In this document: positions 63,801-64,000 of the stretch, piece after piece
Numbering within the stretch: position 1 is the stretch's first letter
Layout: each line of letters opens with the position of its first letter
Source: Parastagonospora avenae f. sp. tritici 18332-5
Lineage: Eukaryota > Ascomycota > Dothideomycetes > Pleosporales > Phaeosphaeriaceae
NCBI GenBank assembly: GCA_022559985.1
Contig: JAFJTR010000001.1
Location: forward strand, 868,001 to 932,000
DNA length: 64,000 bases
Direction of reading: 5' to 3'
Translations under genes and position numbers: made by a program
Notes under the pieces: model-generated
What the model was told of the DNA's origin: nothing
The model's input: only the letters and a program-made list of their open reading frames with translations
The model's database searches: none

Positions 63801-64000
63801 ATCAAGTCGAGCAGCCAAAGTCTCGTGTCGATGTACAGCTGACCCGTGAGCTCGAGGCTCTGAAGCTGTTGCATTCGGAGAAGGAAGAGCGTCTCACCAA
63901 GCTCAATCAGAGCTACTCTGCACTCCAGGAAGAGCACCAGGACACGCTGGACTATGTGGAGGAGCTGAAGTCTGATCTTGCCAAAGCTCACATGGCGCGC
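60896..64000 (+). CDS. Kinesin-4-like motor protein, N-terminal part
   Basis: Exons 60896-61388, 61442-61614 and 61667 onward (introns 53 and 52 bp); the frame is still open at the window's right edge, 1000 codons in. The N-terminal motor domain has: start VKVAVRVRPP, P-loop AYGQSGAGKSYTMG, microtubule loop IYNEQLRDLL, switch I NAKSSRSHAVF, an insert of charged residues, switch II DLAGSERLKNT and the neck-linker region SETLNTVQYAQRARAI. From about residue 460 the sequence is coiled coil for more than 500 residues. The N-terminal motor with RAIQVKP neck and long stalk fits the kinesin-4 (KIF4/KIF21) group, which acts on spindle midzone or cortical microtubules. Assignment to that class is from motor features only; the tail is missing. 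Confidence 0.9.

Overview
The window reads as nuclear DNA of a filamentous ascomycete (Pezizomycotina), most likely a Dothideomycete. The support is: many genes with short introns of about 46-79 bp ending in YAG, some with CTRAY-type branch sites; gene content found in that group (Cch1 calcium channel, CpcA-type bZIP regulator, Zn2Cys6 regulators, a GH30_7 xylanase, a domesticated reverse-transcriptase gene); and compact genes separated by several long gene-free spacers. The class-level placement is an inference from protein resemblance, not from an alignment. Exon boundaries were worked out by hand from splice sites and frame continuity.

Layout. 1-0.4 kb: 3' end of a Kcs1-type inositol hexakisphosphate kinase. 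0.8-6.1 kb: an intronless reverse-transcriptase-related gene and a secreted GH30 hydrolase, both on the minus strand. 7.4-8.7 kb: a cpcA/GCN4-type bZIP gene whose start codon is out of frame with its body. 10.1-12.8 kb: a Zn2Cys6 regulator with an AflR-like domain and an F-box-like protein. 13.0-16.9 kb: a tiny basic protein, the splicing factor Cef1/Cdc5 and a small unknown protein. 19.1-25.9 kb: the calcium channel Cch1 (9 exons). 27.0-32.1 kb: a PHD-finger protein and a regulator-like protein without a DNA-binding domain. About 32.8 kb: a decayed tRNA-Leu. 33.7-37.2 kb: the RNA helicase Dbp4, divergent from a DNAJC8-like J protein. 38.8-40.9 kb: a Zn2Cys6/PAS regulator. 41-46 kb: no gene seen. 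46.0-55.9 kb: Dbp10, RPA32, a DUF202 membrane protein, a CIA30-like protein, a degenerate Hsp70-like secretory protein and an epoxide hydrolase. 55.9-60.9 kb: nearly gene-free. 60.9-64 kb: a kinesin-4-like motor running off the right end.

How the parts relate. This is not an operon or a metabolic cluster; most genes are housekeeping genes placed independently. Three pairs are tightly divergent and probably share promoters: dbp4/J-protein, dbp10/RPA32 and DUF202/CIA30. Two ribosome-biogenesis helicases (Dbp4, Dbp10) lie about 10 kb apart. The most interesting part is the left 9 kb. A single-copy-type reverse-transcriptase gene has two perfect TGASTCA (Gcn4/CPC1-type) sites upstream, and the cpcA homologue itself, with its own TGACTCA site, lies about 5 kb away. 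That cpcA gene has an ideal start codon followed after four codons by a stop, and the long coding frame resumes one nucleotide out of register.
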